From positions 139,480 to 203,479 of the forward strand of contig JAGFNQ010002602.1 in the NCBI GenBank assembly GCA_024364735.1: 64,000 bases of DNA, in the 5' to 3' direction. The notes under the pieces were generated by a model. It was not told the origin of the DNA, did not search any database, and worked only from the letters and a program-made list of their open reading frames with translations. This document shows, one piece after another, positions 10,950 through 21,530 of the stretch (position 1 is its first letter; each line of letters begins with the position of its first letter). A program made the translations under genes and the position numbers. The DNA comes from Boesenbergia rotunda (taxonomy: Eukaryota > Streptophyta > Magnoliopsida > Zingiberales > Zingiberaceae).

Positions 10950-11672
10950 TATATGAGTCATGGGTCTCTGACTCCACTTGCATAAGATCTTTCTCCTTAT
11001 TGCTTTATTGTGTTTCCTTTTCCTACTTCTTGAGTATGCTATATAGCATGATCTTCTTGTTAAACACCACATTTCTACTGAACACTATCTTGTTTGCCTT
11101 ATGATCCCAAATCTTGAAGTCTTTAACTCTTTTCTGATACCTAAGAAAAATGCACTACTTTATCTTTACATCCAGATTTGATTTTTCTTCACTAAATATG
11201 TGCATATTGGTTGAACAACTAAAAACTCGAATATGAGAGTAATCTACTGGATTTTTGTTTATACTTCCTCTAATACTTTACATTTTAGTACTACCTTAGT
11301 GATCTATTAATGAGATAATATGTCATATTAACCACTTCCGCATAGAATTTCTTTGCTAGCCCTGCATTCAGCCTGAGATATCTTGCCTTCTCAACTTTTA
11401 TGCCACACCGTTCTACGAGGTGTCTTGTGAACCAATACATACCTCATTATCCCATACTTATCACAAAATTCATGAAATTTTGAATCCGCATACTCAGTCC
11501 CATTGTCTGACTTAAGGCATTTGACCTTCCTTCTATTCTGATTCTCCATTTTAGTGTTCCATAGTTTAAACTTCGCAAAAGTTTTCAACTTATGAAACAT
11601 AAAGTATACCTAGACCTTTCGTGAGTAATCATCGGTAAAACTCACAAAATACAACTGCCCTCCACATGATAC
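10950..11672 (-). pseudogene. Copia B integrase core remnant
   Basis: Minus-strand pieces: LSFTDDYSRKVW-like start at about 11660 (first catalytic Asp region, SFTDDYSR), FHKLKTFAKFKL, CLKSDNGTEYADSKFHEFCD (second catalytic Asp, SDNGTEY) and GIMRYVLVHKTPRR. Further down, FLRYQKRVKDFKIWDHKANK matches the C-terminal integrase region. The beginning is separated from its zinc-binding half (13447-13560) by a 1.75-kb insertion. Confidence 0.75.
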
Positions 11673-12104
11673 TGTTGAGGCAATCGATGGTTCGTGGGAC
11701 CATATGTTTTGATGTTTAGGTAAAGGGTTTAAGTTAGGATCACCCTTAAATTTGATATCTGTATTTGAGTGTGTAGGTTTGTAGGATACACATAGATTTA
11801 GCTTGATGGCTTCGGGTCCGGTGAAGGATGGCATGAGGATGAGTCGTGGGCTTGTATGCATCCGAGGGATCATGGACAAGACAACAACGATGAGCCTAGG
11901 GAAGCACACTTCGAGGCATACGCGTAGGATGACATGTGGAGACAAGCCGCGGGCTTGTATGCATTTGAGGGACGAGAGCCAAAGTCAAAGAAGACTTGAA
12001 GGCAAGAGTCAAGGCTGTAAAGGAAGAGTCAAGTCAGTCGTGAGGGTCTGAGTGTTGAGTGAACTGTACTCGGGAAGGGAAACCTTAGGCTTAGGGTTTG
12101 GAAA

Positions 12105-12303
12105 GTCGACTATTGTTGGGAGCAGTCGACTGGTAGAGCTCACAGAAAGATTAGTCGACTGATCTTTTGTGCAGTCAGCTAGTGTCGGCTTGAATTCAAA
12201 CGTTGGGTTGTAACATTCGAATTCGGCTGGAACAGTTGACTAGTGTTGGCACCAGTCGACTGGCAACGGCTAGTTCAACCATGAGCTTTATTTATGGGAG
12301 CTC
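12105..12303 (+). promoter_or_regulatory. AGTCGACT repeats and TATA-in-dyad of family S LTR
   Basis: Several AGTCGACT-type words precede TATTTATG at 12288-12295, which sits between GAGCTT (12283-12288) and GAGCTC (12298-12303). The same layout recurs at 25779-25801 and 30299-30321. Confidence 0.6.
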
Positions 12304-12652
12304 AGTTTGGCTGACTAGGGTTGACGAAATTGACTTTGGTTAAAGGTCAATTAGTAGTCTTTGTGCTCAGAGGTCTTGTGCGAGTTGTGGCGAGGATTCT
12401 CTACCCACAAAGAGCTACGTGAGCTAGCCAGAGGCTTTCTGGGGAGTCATCCACTGACGGATTAGGATCATCCACCTTACGGACTATTATGGAGTAGGAG
12501 CTTTATCTCCGAACCATGTTAAATTGGTTTGTTTTCTTCTTATTAGTTTAGTTTATTATTATTCACTTGTGCACTAACAATTGTAGGAAGAACCGTGAAA
12601 CTAGTGGTTGAATGACTATTCACCACCCTTTAGCCGGAATTCGATCCTCTAT

Positions 12653-13067
12653 AAGTGATATCATCAGTGTTAGGTTTAAGTGGGAAACCAAATACGCCTT
12701 TGCAAGAAATCCTAGGTCAAAGGCGAGCTTAGGTATAGGGGGAGCATTGTTGCTCATATCTTGGCAAAGGAGGAGCCTTGTAATAGGTTCTTAAAAAGCC
12801 TTTGTAAGTCCATATGTAGGGGGAGCCTTGGAGAGGTTCTTAAAAAGCCCTTTTGGTAAAAATCCTAACTCATGCGGAGTTTAGGTGTGGGGGATACCTT
12901 GTGATAGGATCCACGCATGTTTGCATTGTATGTGCGCATATACATTGGCGGTATAAGTCCAAGGTATAGTCTTGGCAACGTAAGTCCATTTGGTGTTTAG
13001 CATGTTTATTTGCTATTTGTTTCCCTAACTTAAACGTATTGTCAAACATCAAAAAGGGAAAGATTAT
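12653..13067 (+). other. Non-coding internal remnant of the family S element
   Basis: No gene seen; only polypurine-like words and GTAAGTCCA-type repeats. Gag and pol are absent. Confidence 0.65.
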
Positions 13068-13426
13068 TGTGGCAATCTATGGTTCGTGGGACCATGTGTT
13101 TTGATGTTTGGGCAAAGAGTTTAAGTTAGGTTCACCCTTGTATTTGATATGTGTATTTGGGTATGTAAGTTTGTAGGATGCACATAAACTTAGCTTGACG
13201 TCTTTAGGTCTAGTGAAGGCTGGCATGAGGATGAGTTGTGGGCTTGTATGCATTCGAGGGACCGTGGACAAGACAACAACAATGAGACGAGGGAAGCACA
13301 TTTCGAGGCATACGCGAAGGATGACATGTGGAGATAAGTCGCGGGCTTGTATGCATCCGAGGGACTAGAGACAAAGTCGAAGAAGACTTGAAGGCAAGAG
13401 TGAAGACTGCAAAGGAAGAGTCAAGT

Positions 13427-13446
13427 GAGATTCTATATAGAATCTC
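13427..13446. repeat. 20-bp perfect palindrome at an insertion junction
   Basis: GAGATTCTAT followed by ATAGAATCTC, without spacer. It lies exactly where the truncated family S 3' LTR gives way to copia B integrase. Confidence 0.85.
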
Positions 13447-14000
13447 CTTTATCTTGTATATTGCCGTCTTGAATTGCACTTTGTTTTGTTTCTCAAGAAC
13501 ACAGAATTTGCAAAATTCATGTTTTCATGTCTTGATGTCCTTTAACAAATCTCCCTTATGAAGTTTTAGTATCCCATATTTGCTTATATGTCCTAACTGC
13601 ATATGCCACAAGATGGTACTGTCTGATTTGGACTCTATCGAGGCGACCTACCTACAACTGTAGTTTCTATTAACTTGTAAATGTTCCTTGATATCTTTTG
13701 CCCTTTCATTACCATCAGAACTCCCTTGCTGACTTTTATTACCCCACTCATTGATTTGTAAGTGCAACCGATACCATCCAATGTGCCTAGTGAACTCAAA
13801 TTCTTTCTTAGATATGGTATATTCCCGATATCGTATAAAGTTCTGATCACACCATTAAAATATCTTGATTCTGATATTACTTATATCGATGACTCTGCAA
13901 GATGCATCATTTCCCATTAATATTGAACCAGAATTCATTACCCTATAGGTATCAAACCACTCCTTGTTTGGAGTCATGTGATATGAACATGTAAAGTTTA
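13447..14000 (-). pseudogene. Copia B protease/GAG-pre-integrase and integrase zinc-finger remnant
   Basis: Minus-strand translation gives LYDIGNIPYLRKNLSSLGTL (13850-13760), the GAG-pre-integrase motif of copia (DVLYVPGLRKNLISLGAL-like), then MVMKGQK, and CKFCVLEKQNKVQFKTAIYK (13530-13470), the C-x-x-C end of the integrase HHCC finger. Protease-like pieces lie upstream near 13950-14030. Frameshifted throughout. Confidence 0.7.
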
Positions 14001-14871
14001 AGATCCATGCTTCGTCAGCTGCTCTGAACTCGACATAACTGATAGCATATCTCCATCATCGCTCTCTAAATTTTCTTCTTCAACTATGTTTGCAAACTTT
14101 GCCAAACTACCTTTGTTCTCTACAATATATTTCTTTATCTCTGAACAATCTCTCTTTATATGACTTTTGCCTCTACACGTATAGGAGTGATCACCTTCTT
14201 CCTTTTTGACTTAGAATGAGCCTTGTTATCGCTACCCGATCCATACTTAGTTTTGCTCTTACCACACTCTTGGTTGCTATTTCCATAAGTCCTCCTTGAG
14301 AAACTTCATTGCTTGTTTTCTTCTTTTGATGAAAACGTAGCAACGCACCTGTGATCTCCTCCAATTTAAGAATTTCTTTACCCCACATCAAAGTAGTAAC
14401 GAAATTCTCATATATAGGAACGAAGGTAGAGAATTCGATAACATTAGCGCCTTGTTTTCATCCTCTTCTTCACATCAACTCACTTTATCACTCACAATCT
14501 AGTTCAATAAGTTGATGTGTTGGCTCATGTCGGTTCCCTCTGTCATCTTTAGTTTGTATAACTTTGTCTTGAGATACAGTTTGTTTGTTAATGACTTTGG
14601 CATGTACTGACTTTCTTGCTTTTACCAAACTGTCAATGGTGACTCCTCGTCTATGACATGGTACATCACAGACAAAGCCTATTGTTGTCATTGCCTTCAC
14701 CTGAAGTTCTTCCCAATCCGATGTCTCCATGCTTTCCGATTTCAGTTCTCCTAGCGCCTCTACCATGCCATATTGCACCAATCAGCCCTTGGTCGTTCTC
14801 TACCATAATCCGAAATTCTCGATTCTCTCAAACTTCATCATATCAAATTTCGCAGAAGATGTCCCTAACAT
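14001..14871 (-). pseudogene. Copia B gag remnant
   Basis: Minus-strand ATG at 14871 gives MLGTSSAKFDMMKFERIENF, LVQYGMVEALGEL and SDWEELQVKAMTTIGF, the usual copia Gag start (FDGKNDFSLW...LVQQGLVDAL). A CCHC zinc-knuckle-like piece (RCRGKSHIKRDC) is found near 14165. Stop codons interrupt every domain. Confidence 0.7.
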
Positions 14872-14909
14872 GTTGAAGAAATCCGCCAAAATCTCGCTTT
14901 GATACCAAT

Positions 14910-15123
14910 TGTTGCACAAAGTGGACAACACCTCTCAACCTTTACTGCGGAACAAGAGGAAGAGAAAAACAGATTGTGCGGAGAAACGAAACAACGACTC
15001 ACAAGAAAGAGCAACCACGATGAGAAGGAAGAAAAAGCGGGAGAAGAAGAGTTACCATAGTTCCGTAGCATGCCTCCTCCACAAAACAATAAAAGAATTC
15101 TCAAATCATCCAATATGTTTACA
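14910..15123 (-). repeat. Right (5') LTR of copia B
   Basis: 214 bp, TGTAAACATATTGG to CTTTGTGCAACA on the minus strand. The inner edge abuts AATTGGTATCAAAGCG, the primer-binding site. Confidence 0.75.
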
Positions 15124-15245
15124 ATGACCACTATAAATAGTGTTGAAATTATCATAACATACCAAAATAGACCAGAAAAATTATAAACATCTTTCGTAGT
15201 GGTTTTTACTCAGATATTAACCACTCATCGATATATATATATATT

Positions 15246-16213
15246 TGATCTCCCGCGGACCGCGTGCGGACCACGCCTGAACGGTCACCGGACCGATCAG
15301 GCACTTGCCTGGTCGGTCACCGACCGATCAGGCATGGTCGGGTTCACCGCTACCTAGGGTTCACCGCGCCGACGGGTTCATCAATACCCCTAGGGTTCAC
15401 CGTACCCCCTAGGGTTATAGTTTTGTTCGGGGGCGGTGGCCGAAGGCCACCGATGGTGTCCGATCGACGATCGAAGGTACGCCGACGGGTTCACCGCTAC
15501 TCTAGGGTTCACTGCGCCGATGGGTTCACCGCTACCCCTAAGGCTCACCGCACCCCCTATGGTTATAGTTTTGTTCGGGGCCGGCCGATGGCGCCGATGG
15601 GTCCGATGGTATCCGATCGACGATTGGAGGTACGCCGACGTGTTCACGCTACCCTACACCGTGACGGTCACCGCGCCAACGGGTTCACCGCTACCCCTAG
15701 GGTTCACTGCACCCCCTAGGGTTATAGTTTTGTTCGGGGGCGGCGGCCGAATGCCGCCGATGGTGTCCAATCGACGATTGGAGGTACGCCGACGGGTTCA
15801 CCGCTACCCCTAGGGTTCACCGTACCCCCTAGGATTATAGTTTTGTTCGGGGGCGGCGGCCGAAGGCCGCCGATGGTGTCTAATCAACGATCGGAGGACT
15901 AGCGGGCAAGTTGGGACACGGGAGACCGATCAAGCGGTCTGCCGGATCGGTCAGGGACGCCCCTGACCGATCAGGCACCTGCCTGATCGGTCAGGGATGT
16001 CCCTAAACGATCAGGCAGCGCGGTCCGAATGGGTCCGCAGCGTGGGTCCGAACGCGGTCCGCAGCGTGCGGTCCGAACGCGGTCCGCAGCCTGCGGTCCG
16101 AACGCGGTCGCAGCAGTGTCCGAACGCGGTCCGCAGTGCGCGGTCCGAACGCGGTCCGCAGCGCACGTCTGACGCGGTCCGCAGCGCGCCGACCAGTCCG
16201 CAGGAGATCACTC

Positions 16214-16301
<88 letters not shown>

Positions 16302-16470
16302 AAAGAAATGATCTGCTGCGGACCGCGCAGTGCAGACCGCGTGCGGACCAAGCGCTAGACCGATCAGGCAACTCTGAAGGCAACTCGCTGCGCCGATGGT
16401 GGCCGATCGTCGATCTGACATCATCCATCGGCGGCCTTCGGTCGCCGCCCCCGAACAAAACTATTAATTG
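15246..16470. repeat. GC-rich tandem repeat block
   Basis: Four irregular copies (113-159 bp apart) of a unit holding CCCCTAGGGTTCACCG, TTATAGTTTTGTTCGGGGG and CGGCGGCCGAAGGCCGCCG run from about 15345 to 15880; part of the unit recurs inverted at 16390-16465. In between are GATCGGTCAGGGA-type inverted repeats and a short-period GGTCCGAACGCGGTCCGCAG-like array (16018-16190). It may be the outer part of the Tekay 5' LTR or a separate LTR; no boundary with target duplication was found. Confidence 0.7.
16213..16300. repeat. (TA)n(GA)n microsatellite
   Basis: About 40 bases of TA followed by about 45 bases of GA, then GGGAGA-type words. Confidence 0.9.
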
Positions 16471-18050
16471 AGGGATTAAGGTGGATTAATTATTCTCACG
16501 TAACCCTAATTATTTGGATGGTGTGTTGGTTAGGAAGTTAGGGTTTGAATGAGATTAATTTAATTGTAATTAGCCCTAATTAATCAAATGAGTGTTTAAT
16601 TAGGTTTAATCGATTAGAATTAATCCTAATTAAATTAGAGGTTATATTTGGCTAAGTGATTGTGTATTTGATGCAGGATATTGAGTGTCGCGGCTATCTT
16701 CGTCGCGGCTATTATTTGTGGGCGGGGGGTTCTCGTCGCCTGGACTTCTTCATATCGAGGCGGGTACCTCTTTTTATGCATAGCTAGACATAGTTAGCAG
16801 TAGGGATATTTGATATCTTTATCTCTGTGCTTTTGCTTCGGTAGTTGTATCCGTTAGCTTTACTGCTTACTATATCTGTATGGATTGGTGATGCACAGTT
16901 TACCTTATACCTTACGCTAGGATTTAGGTATTGGTGCATACCGGTTATATGGACTACTGCATATCATGTAGATGACTGTAGGGATAGATAGTGGATGATG
17001 CATGGGATGGTGACATGCATCATTATTGCACGTAGCATAAGGGACGACCTTTGACTCTCGGGAGGTTGAGATGGGTCGTCGTACTTGCTACTCGTGTAGG
17101 GGCATATGTAGGCGACCTTTGACTCCCCTAGTGGTTGAGATGGGCCGTCAGACCTGCCACATGACCTGTCGTGCAGCCCCGTTGGCGGACCCGGGCCCTG
17201 CAGCAGGTCCCCTACCTATCCGATGATAGCGAGGGACGTTTAGAGCGTTACTTTACCCGATGGTGGGGTACGTTTATGGTCTCTGACCCTACCCATTCAA
17301 TCTCGCGTGTACCGCCTCATAGACCGTCTGTTCGTGCAGGGAAGACCAGGTCAGAGCCCTACCCACTCGGTTCGCGTGCTTCCGCGTCCTATACCGACTG
17401 GTGGCAAGGGTGGCCCATGTTGCATCATGAGCATGCTCTGCATCTCTGCACATGGTTGTGTTTGCTGCACTTGATTGTTGCACTTTGTTGACATGCATAC
17501 TATCGGGTTGGGATCGACGCAGGTAGGTATGTACTTGTTTCTTATGGTTCAGCTCTGCATTCCCTTCTACTGCATTTTATGTTTATTATTGTGATAGATG
17601 GTGACTTACTGCTAGTATTTCTTCCTGTGCATATCAGATTGTATTCGCTAAGTTCTTAGGACTCACCCCGTTAGCTCTGTTTTTTTCCCCTCCTTTCAGG
17701 ATGATCGTCTGGATTGCCCAGCAGCCTGTCCCAGTTCAGGTGTCTCCGAGACGATTTCCGCAGGGTTTCTGTGTTTTGGTTGTGGTACATGTTAGTACAT
17801 TTCCTTTTATACGTTTGGTTTCTTTTCACTTCCGCTGTCATATAATGTGCACTGTTGTGACTTCCATTTTACGGCAGTATAGTTGTACTTTTGTGTGCCA
17901 TGGAGGCCCCGATTTTGTTTTGGTTTTGTCGTAAGTCGTACCTGTTTGTGCAGGAAGCACTATATCGAACCTTGTTTTGATATTGGCAAAAGATTCAAAG
18001 TTAAGTTTATTTGTGATCTAACAATGTTACTCAAGTGTGCAGAGACAAAG

Positions 18051-18500
18051 TCCTAGCGAAGGAATGCTAGACACCTGGCGAAGGACTGCCAGGAAACAAA
18101 GTCCTAGCGAAGGGCTGCTTGGCACCTGGCGAAGGACTGCCAGGATACAAAGCCCTAGCGAAGGGCTGCTAGGCACCTGGCGAAGGACTGCCAGTATCCA
18201 AGCCCTAGCGAAGGACTGCTAGGCAACTGGCGAAGGACTGCCAGTATCCAAGCCCTAGCGAAGGAATACTAGGCGCCAGACGAAGGACAGCTTGGGACTG
18301 AAGCCCTAGCGAAGGAATGCTAGGCACTAGGCGAAGAACAGCTCGGTATCCAAGACCTGGCAAAGGACCGCCAGGCAAAAGTCCAACCAGAGGAACGGTT
18401 GGCATCAGGTATATTCTCCCGAGAGGAGTAGGTGAGGACGCGTTCCCCGTCGAGGGAACAGTAGGCGTTGGTTCGACCTAGGGCTCCATTTAGGAGACCC
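18051..18500 (+). repeat. Hairpin array with co-varying arms
   Basis: About 14-17 consecutive inverted repeats, each with 5-6-bp arms around an 8-base spacer close to GAAGGACT. Arms include CCTAGC/GCTAGG, CCTGGC/GCCAGG, CCAACC/GGTTGG and, with another spacer, GTTCCC/GGGAAC. Confidence 0.9.
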
Positions 18501-18720
18501 AAAGTCAGAACCAAGACAGCTAATGGTGTATAAACTAATATTTTATTTGTTTTATGGTGTTTTGGACTAACCCTGGATGCAGGACCGAAGGAACGAGTGT
18601 CTGCAGCTCAGAGAGCCTTAAAGGAATGAGGCAACAGCTGACCAGGGCGCCCGAAGTGTCCCGGGCGCCCCCAAGGTGAACACAAAACACATAAAACAAG
18701 AGCAGGCTTTGACAGCTCAT

Positions 18721-19189
18721 CTCCCGGGCGCCCCCGCTGCTCCCGAGCACCCCCAGCGCTCAGGGCGCCCCCAGCGCTCCGGGCGCCCCCTGCGCTCAGG
18801 GCGCCCCCAGCGCTCCGAGCGCCCCCTGCGCCAACTACCGAAGCAGCTCCGCTCGAAGCCAACAGATGAAAGTTTGACCCGGTCAATACGGGCGCCCCGA
18901 GCGCTCCGGGCGCCCCGAGCGCTCCGGGCGCCCCGAGCGCTCCGGGCGCCCCGAGCGCTCCGGGCGCCCCGAGCGCTCCGGGCGCCCCGAGCGCTCCGGG
19001 CGCCCCGAGCGCTCCGGGCGCCCCGAGCGCTCCGGGCGCCCCGAGCGCTCCGGGCGCCCCGAGCGCTCCGGGCGCCCCGAGCGCTCCGGGCGCCCCGAGC
19101 GCTCCGGGCGCCCCGAGCGCTCCGGGCGCCCCGAGCGCTCCGGGCGCCCCGAGCGCTCCGGGCACCCCGAGCGCTCCGGGCGCCCCGAT
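18721..19189 (+). repeat. 18-bp satellite of alternating palindromes GGGCGCCC and GAGCGCTC
   Basis: From about 18890 to 19188 an 18-bp unit repeats about 16.5 times with almost no divergence (one visible C to A near 19163). Each unit holds two 8-bp palindromes. A diverged version lies at 18721-18840. The putative TATA box follows about 100 bases downstream. Confidence 0.95.
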
Positions 19190-19287
19190 CAAAGGTGATC
19201 CCGAATGTAAAGGGATCAGAAGCTGACCGAGCAACTTCCGGATCAACTGACACGTGGGGGGCGCCCCCGACGTCCCGGGCGCCCCCA

Positions 19288-19305
19288 GGGCTATATAAAG
19301 GGCCC
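19288..19305 (+). promoter_or_regulatory. Putative TATA box of the solo LTR
   Basis: TATATAAA sits between GGGC and GCCC, immediately downstream of both repeat arrays, in a position usual for the end of U3. Confidence 0.55.
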
Positions 19306-19900
19306 TCGACCCCAAGGCTCAATGCAACAACTTCGATTCAACGCTTCTACGCTCTTTTGCTCTCGCGCCTAGCTCATGAAACCTCCCAACTCGAGTCGAC
19401 GATGTCCCGCTGCTCCGAAAAAGACAACCTACATCGGACGTCGGTAAAAGAAGAGCTTTTCATTTGTTAAGTTTACTGTGCTATATTTGTAACTCAATAC
19501 TGTAAACTGATTTGCGAACTTATAGAATTGCCCGCAGAAAACGGTCAACGACCGTGGGCCTTGGAGTAGGAGTCGACCTAGGCTTCGAACCAAGTAAAAA
19601 TCACTATGTTTGCGTGTTTTGTTTTTTATCTTCCGCTGTGCAAATTCTCTATCTTAAATCTGAACGCTTTCCGATATTCACCCCCCTTCTATCGGTTCTC
19701 TCGATCCAACAGTACCGTACGCAGCTTTATCGTCATTTCCGTTTTGCTCGTTATACGGTCGCTTTTTCCAGCCCTATAGGCTGTGGTACAAGCCGACTGA
19801 GATAGTCGTGGTGGTCTGGTTTTTGGATTGTCTGCGGGACGAGGGAGTAGCTGTCCGGTCGGTATCGGACGAGGGGATCCTCGGGGCGTGACAATTTATT

Positions 19901-19918
19901 TGGTATCAGAGCCAGGTT
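19901..19918 (+). promoter_or_regulatory. Primer-binding site of the Tekay element
   Basis: TGGTATCAGAGCCAGGTT is complementary to the 3' end of initiator-Met tRNA as used by most plant LTR elements. Confidence 0.85.
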
Positions 19919-20099
19919 CTCGAGATACTTTATGGTCTTGTGGGTGTCCTTCGGATTTTATGTCGGAGTCGTTTCTCGATGGACGTGATTGGGACATGGC
20001 GGCGACGGGACTTCTCCAGACGATCCCTATGTAATGGTAAGATCTTGTTGGTAGTTATAAGAATAACGGTAATAATGATTGGGTCATATCTGTACAGGT

Positions 20100-21530
20100 A
20101 TGCCCCATCGTATCGAGCTGACCCCGCCTCGGCCCCGTGGTGGCCCTTGGCGACCACCACGTCGGTTGACTCGGGAGCCTACGGGAGATGCGACTATCGG
20201 AGCAGAGGCGGAGTCTCCAGAGAGATGACCTGTGATTGATGCTGGACGCCGTAGACAGACGTCTCCGGGCCAGAGGCTTCCATCACCGAGGGCCCCTTCG
20301 CCGTTTCTGACAGCGGTTCCAGTCGCACCCCCGACAGTGCCTTCTGTTGCACCCCCGATAGTGCCTTATGTCGCACCCCCGGTTGTTCCTTCCGTAGCAC
20401 CCCCGGTGGTACCCGCTACGGTATCATCAGCAGAGCAGTCAGCATCGCAGCCGATCCACCTGGTACTTCAGACGCTACAGCAGTTGATTCAGACTTTGCA
20501 GCCGGTGTTGGCTTCTACTCATCCGACACCTTTGCCGGCTCATACAGTACCTCTGGAGGGGCAGACATTCGGAGCGTCGGGATAGGCAGCGCAGTCAGTA
20601 CCCCCGGCAGTGCAGCCAGTCACCTCACCCGTACCACCTGCGGTACCAGCGGCCCCTGTGGGCCGAATCATGGATAGATCACGGATTCCAGCATTGGCTG
20701 CATCCGTGAAGGGCAGGTTCACACTGTTCCACGGAGGGACCGATCCGGGCGTAGCCCAATCATGGCTTAGCACCGTGGAGGATACCTTCTTATATATGTC
20801 CTGCTTCGACTGGGAGAAGGTTGGCTTGGCGGTCTACCACATGCGAGAGCGGACCACGACATGGTGGACGGCTCAGCAGACCATCTTTGGCAAGCAGCCG
20901 ATTACTTGGGACATGTTCAGAGAGGCCTTCCAACAGAAGTACCTTCCCGCAGCATATTAGATGACTCATCGTGAGCAGTTTCTGCATCTCCAGAAGGGGG
21001 ATCAGACGGTATTAGAGTACGATGCGGAGTTTAACCGCTTGGCGGAGTATTGCCCCCTCTTAGTCGCAGATGATGGGGAGCGGAGGATGCATTTTATGCG
21101 AGGGTTGGCCTCGAATATTCAGCTTCAGCTATCCACCTGCGACATTACATCGTATCGACAGGCGCTAGAGCGAGCCCTTATCATCGAGTCTACTTGACAG
21201 CGACTGTTCGGGGATAAGAAAAAGGATAAGCGACCAGTTTCTGAGGCAGCACAGCCTCAGCCACAGCAGACCTCGCGAAAGCGAGGTAGGCAGAGGCAGC
21301 CAGGGCAGGATGTTTCTGGGGCTACATCCGAGCCTCAGAAATCCGGACGTATGACGACGGACTCTTCCCAGACTTCTCAGCATGATCGGAGGACCCCCGC
21401 TAGACACCGTTGCACGCAGTGTGGCTCCAGGAAGCATGATAGATCCGAGTGTACTCTGGAGCAGGCAGTGTGCTATCACTGCCAGTTGCGGGACATATGA
21501 GCCATGATTGTGCCCGGAAGGCACAAGATA
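20100..21530 (+). pseudogene. Tekay gag
   Basis: Begins at ATG 20100 with a basic, proline-rich region, then a run of APPVVPSVAP-type repeats, a Retrotrans_gag domain (FTLFHGGTDPGVAQSWLSTV to QKYLPAAY, about 20710-20957, and QFLHLQKGDQTVLEYDAEFN onward) and two CCHC knuckles: CTQCGSRKHDRSEC, complete, at about 21417, and CYHC...GHMSHDC near 21470-21515, split by a frameshift. In-frame stops at 20226, 20583, 20958 and 21195 are TGA or TAG. Gag forms the particle and binds RNA in this family; this copy is dead. Confidence 0.88.

Larger units (their letters stand above)
11673..13426 (+). mobile_element. Family S Sirevirus-like element, internally deleted, inside copia B integrase
   Basis: Plus-strand element: 5' LTR 11673 to about 12652 (starts TGTTGAGGCAATCGATGG), a short internal remnant, and a 3' LTR from 13068 (TGTGGCAATC) truncated at 13426. 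The internal part has no coding sequence but holds repeated polypurine-like words (AGGGGGAGC near 12737 and 12817, AAAAAGGGAAAGATTA before the 3' LTR). Multiple polypurine tracts are known in Sireviruses. The integrase reading frame of copia B resumes on both sides, which proves insertion. Confidence 0.8.
8751..15123 (-). mobile_element. Copia B: degenerate Ty1/copia element
   Basis: Minus-strand element with the gag-protease-integrase-RT-RNase H order of Ty1/copia. Its right LTR (14910-15123, 214 bp) is adjacent to a primer-binding site TGGTATCAAAGCG on the minus strand; the left LTR is 2575-2703 plus 8746-8750. The coding part has many stops, a Sirevirus-like insertion in integrase (11673-13426) and a SINE-like insertion in RT (about 10085-10240). 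The short LTR and the gag start (MLGTSSAKFD) resemble Tork/Tnt1-type elements; lineage is tentative. Confidence 0.8.
17943..19711 (+). mobile_element. Solo LTR with two inverted-repeat arrays
   Basis: 1769 bp from TGTTTGTGCAGG to GATCCAACA with a perfect 5-bp target duplication GTACC (17938-17942, 19712-19716). It has a pyrimidine-rich end (TTCACCCCCCTTCTATC), as in the Sirevirus-like LTRs here, and TATATAAA at 19294. No internal region remains. Long ORFs crossing it are products of the triplet-compatible repeats and not genes. Confidence 0.9.
16471..19893 (+). repeat. 5' LTR of the Tekay chromovirus (partial, with nested solo LTR)
   Basis: Ends GCGTGACA at 19893, followed by ATTTATT and the primer-binding site TGGTATCAGAGCC. 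The left boundary is unclear: the start seen in the 3' LTR (TGTTAAAATACTGAAGG) is not found here, so the 5' end is lost or replaced by the GC-rich block. A solo LTR occupies 17943-19711. Small ORFs inside have no recognisable product. Confidence 0.65.

Noticed and set aside
15264..16458. Arginine/proline-rich ORFs on both strands
   Set aside because: They follow the GC-rich tandem block and the TA/GA microsatellite; no domain, and both strands are open together.
18037..18222. ORF with repeated QSPSEGLLGTWRRTA
   Set aside because: Translation of the hairpin array; periodic only because the DNA is.
18608..19470. Three long overlapping ORFs (201-264 codons) on both strands with LGAPGA, RAPRAL or SARGAR repeats
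   Set aside because: The 18-bp repeat unit is divisible by three and has no stop in several frames, so the ORFs are an arithmetic by-product of the satellite.
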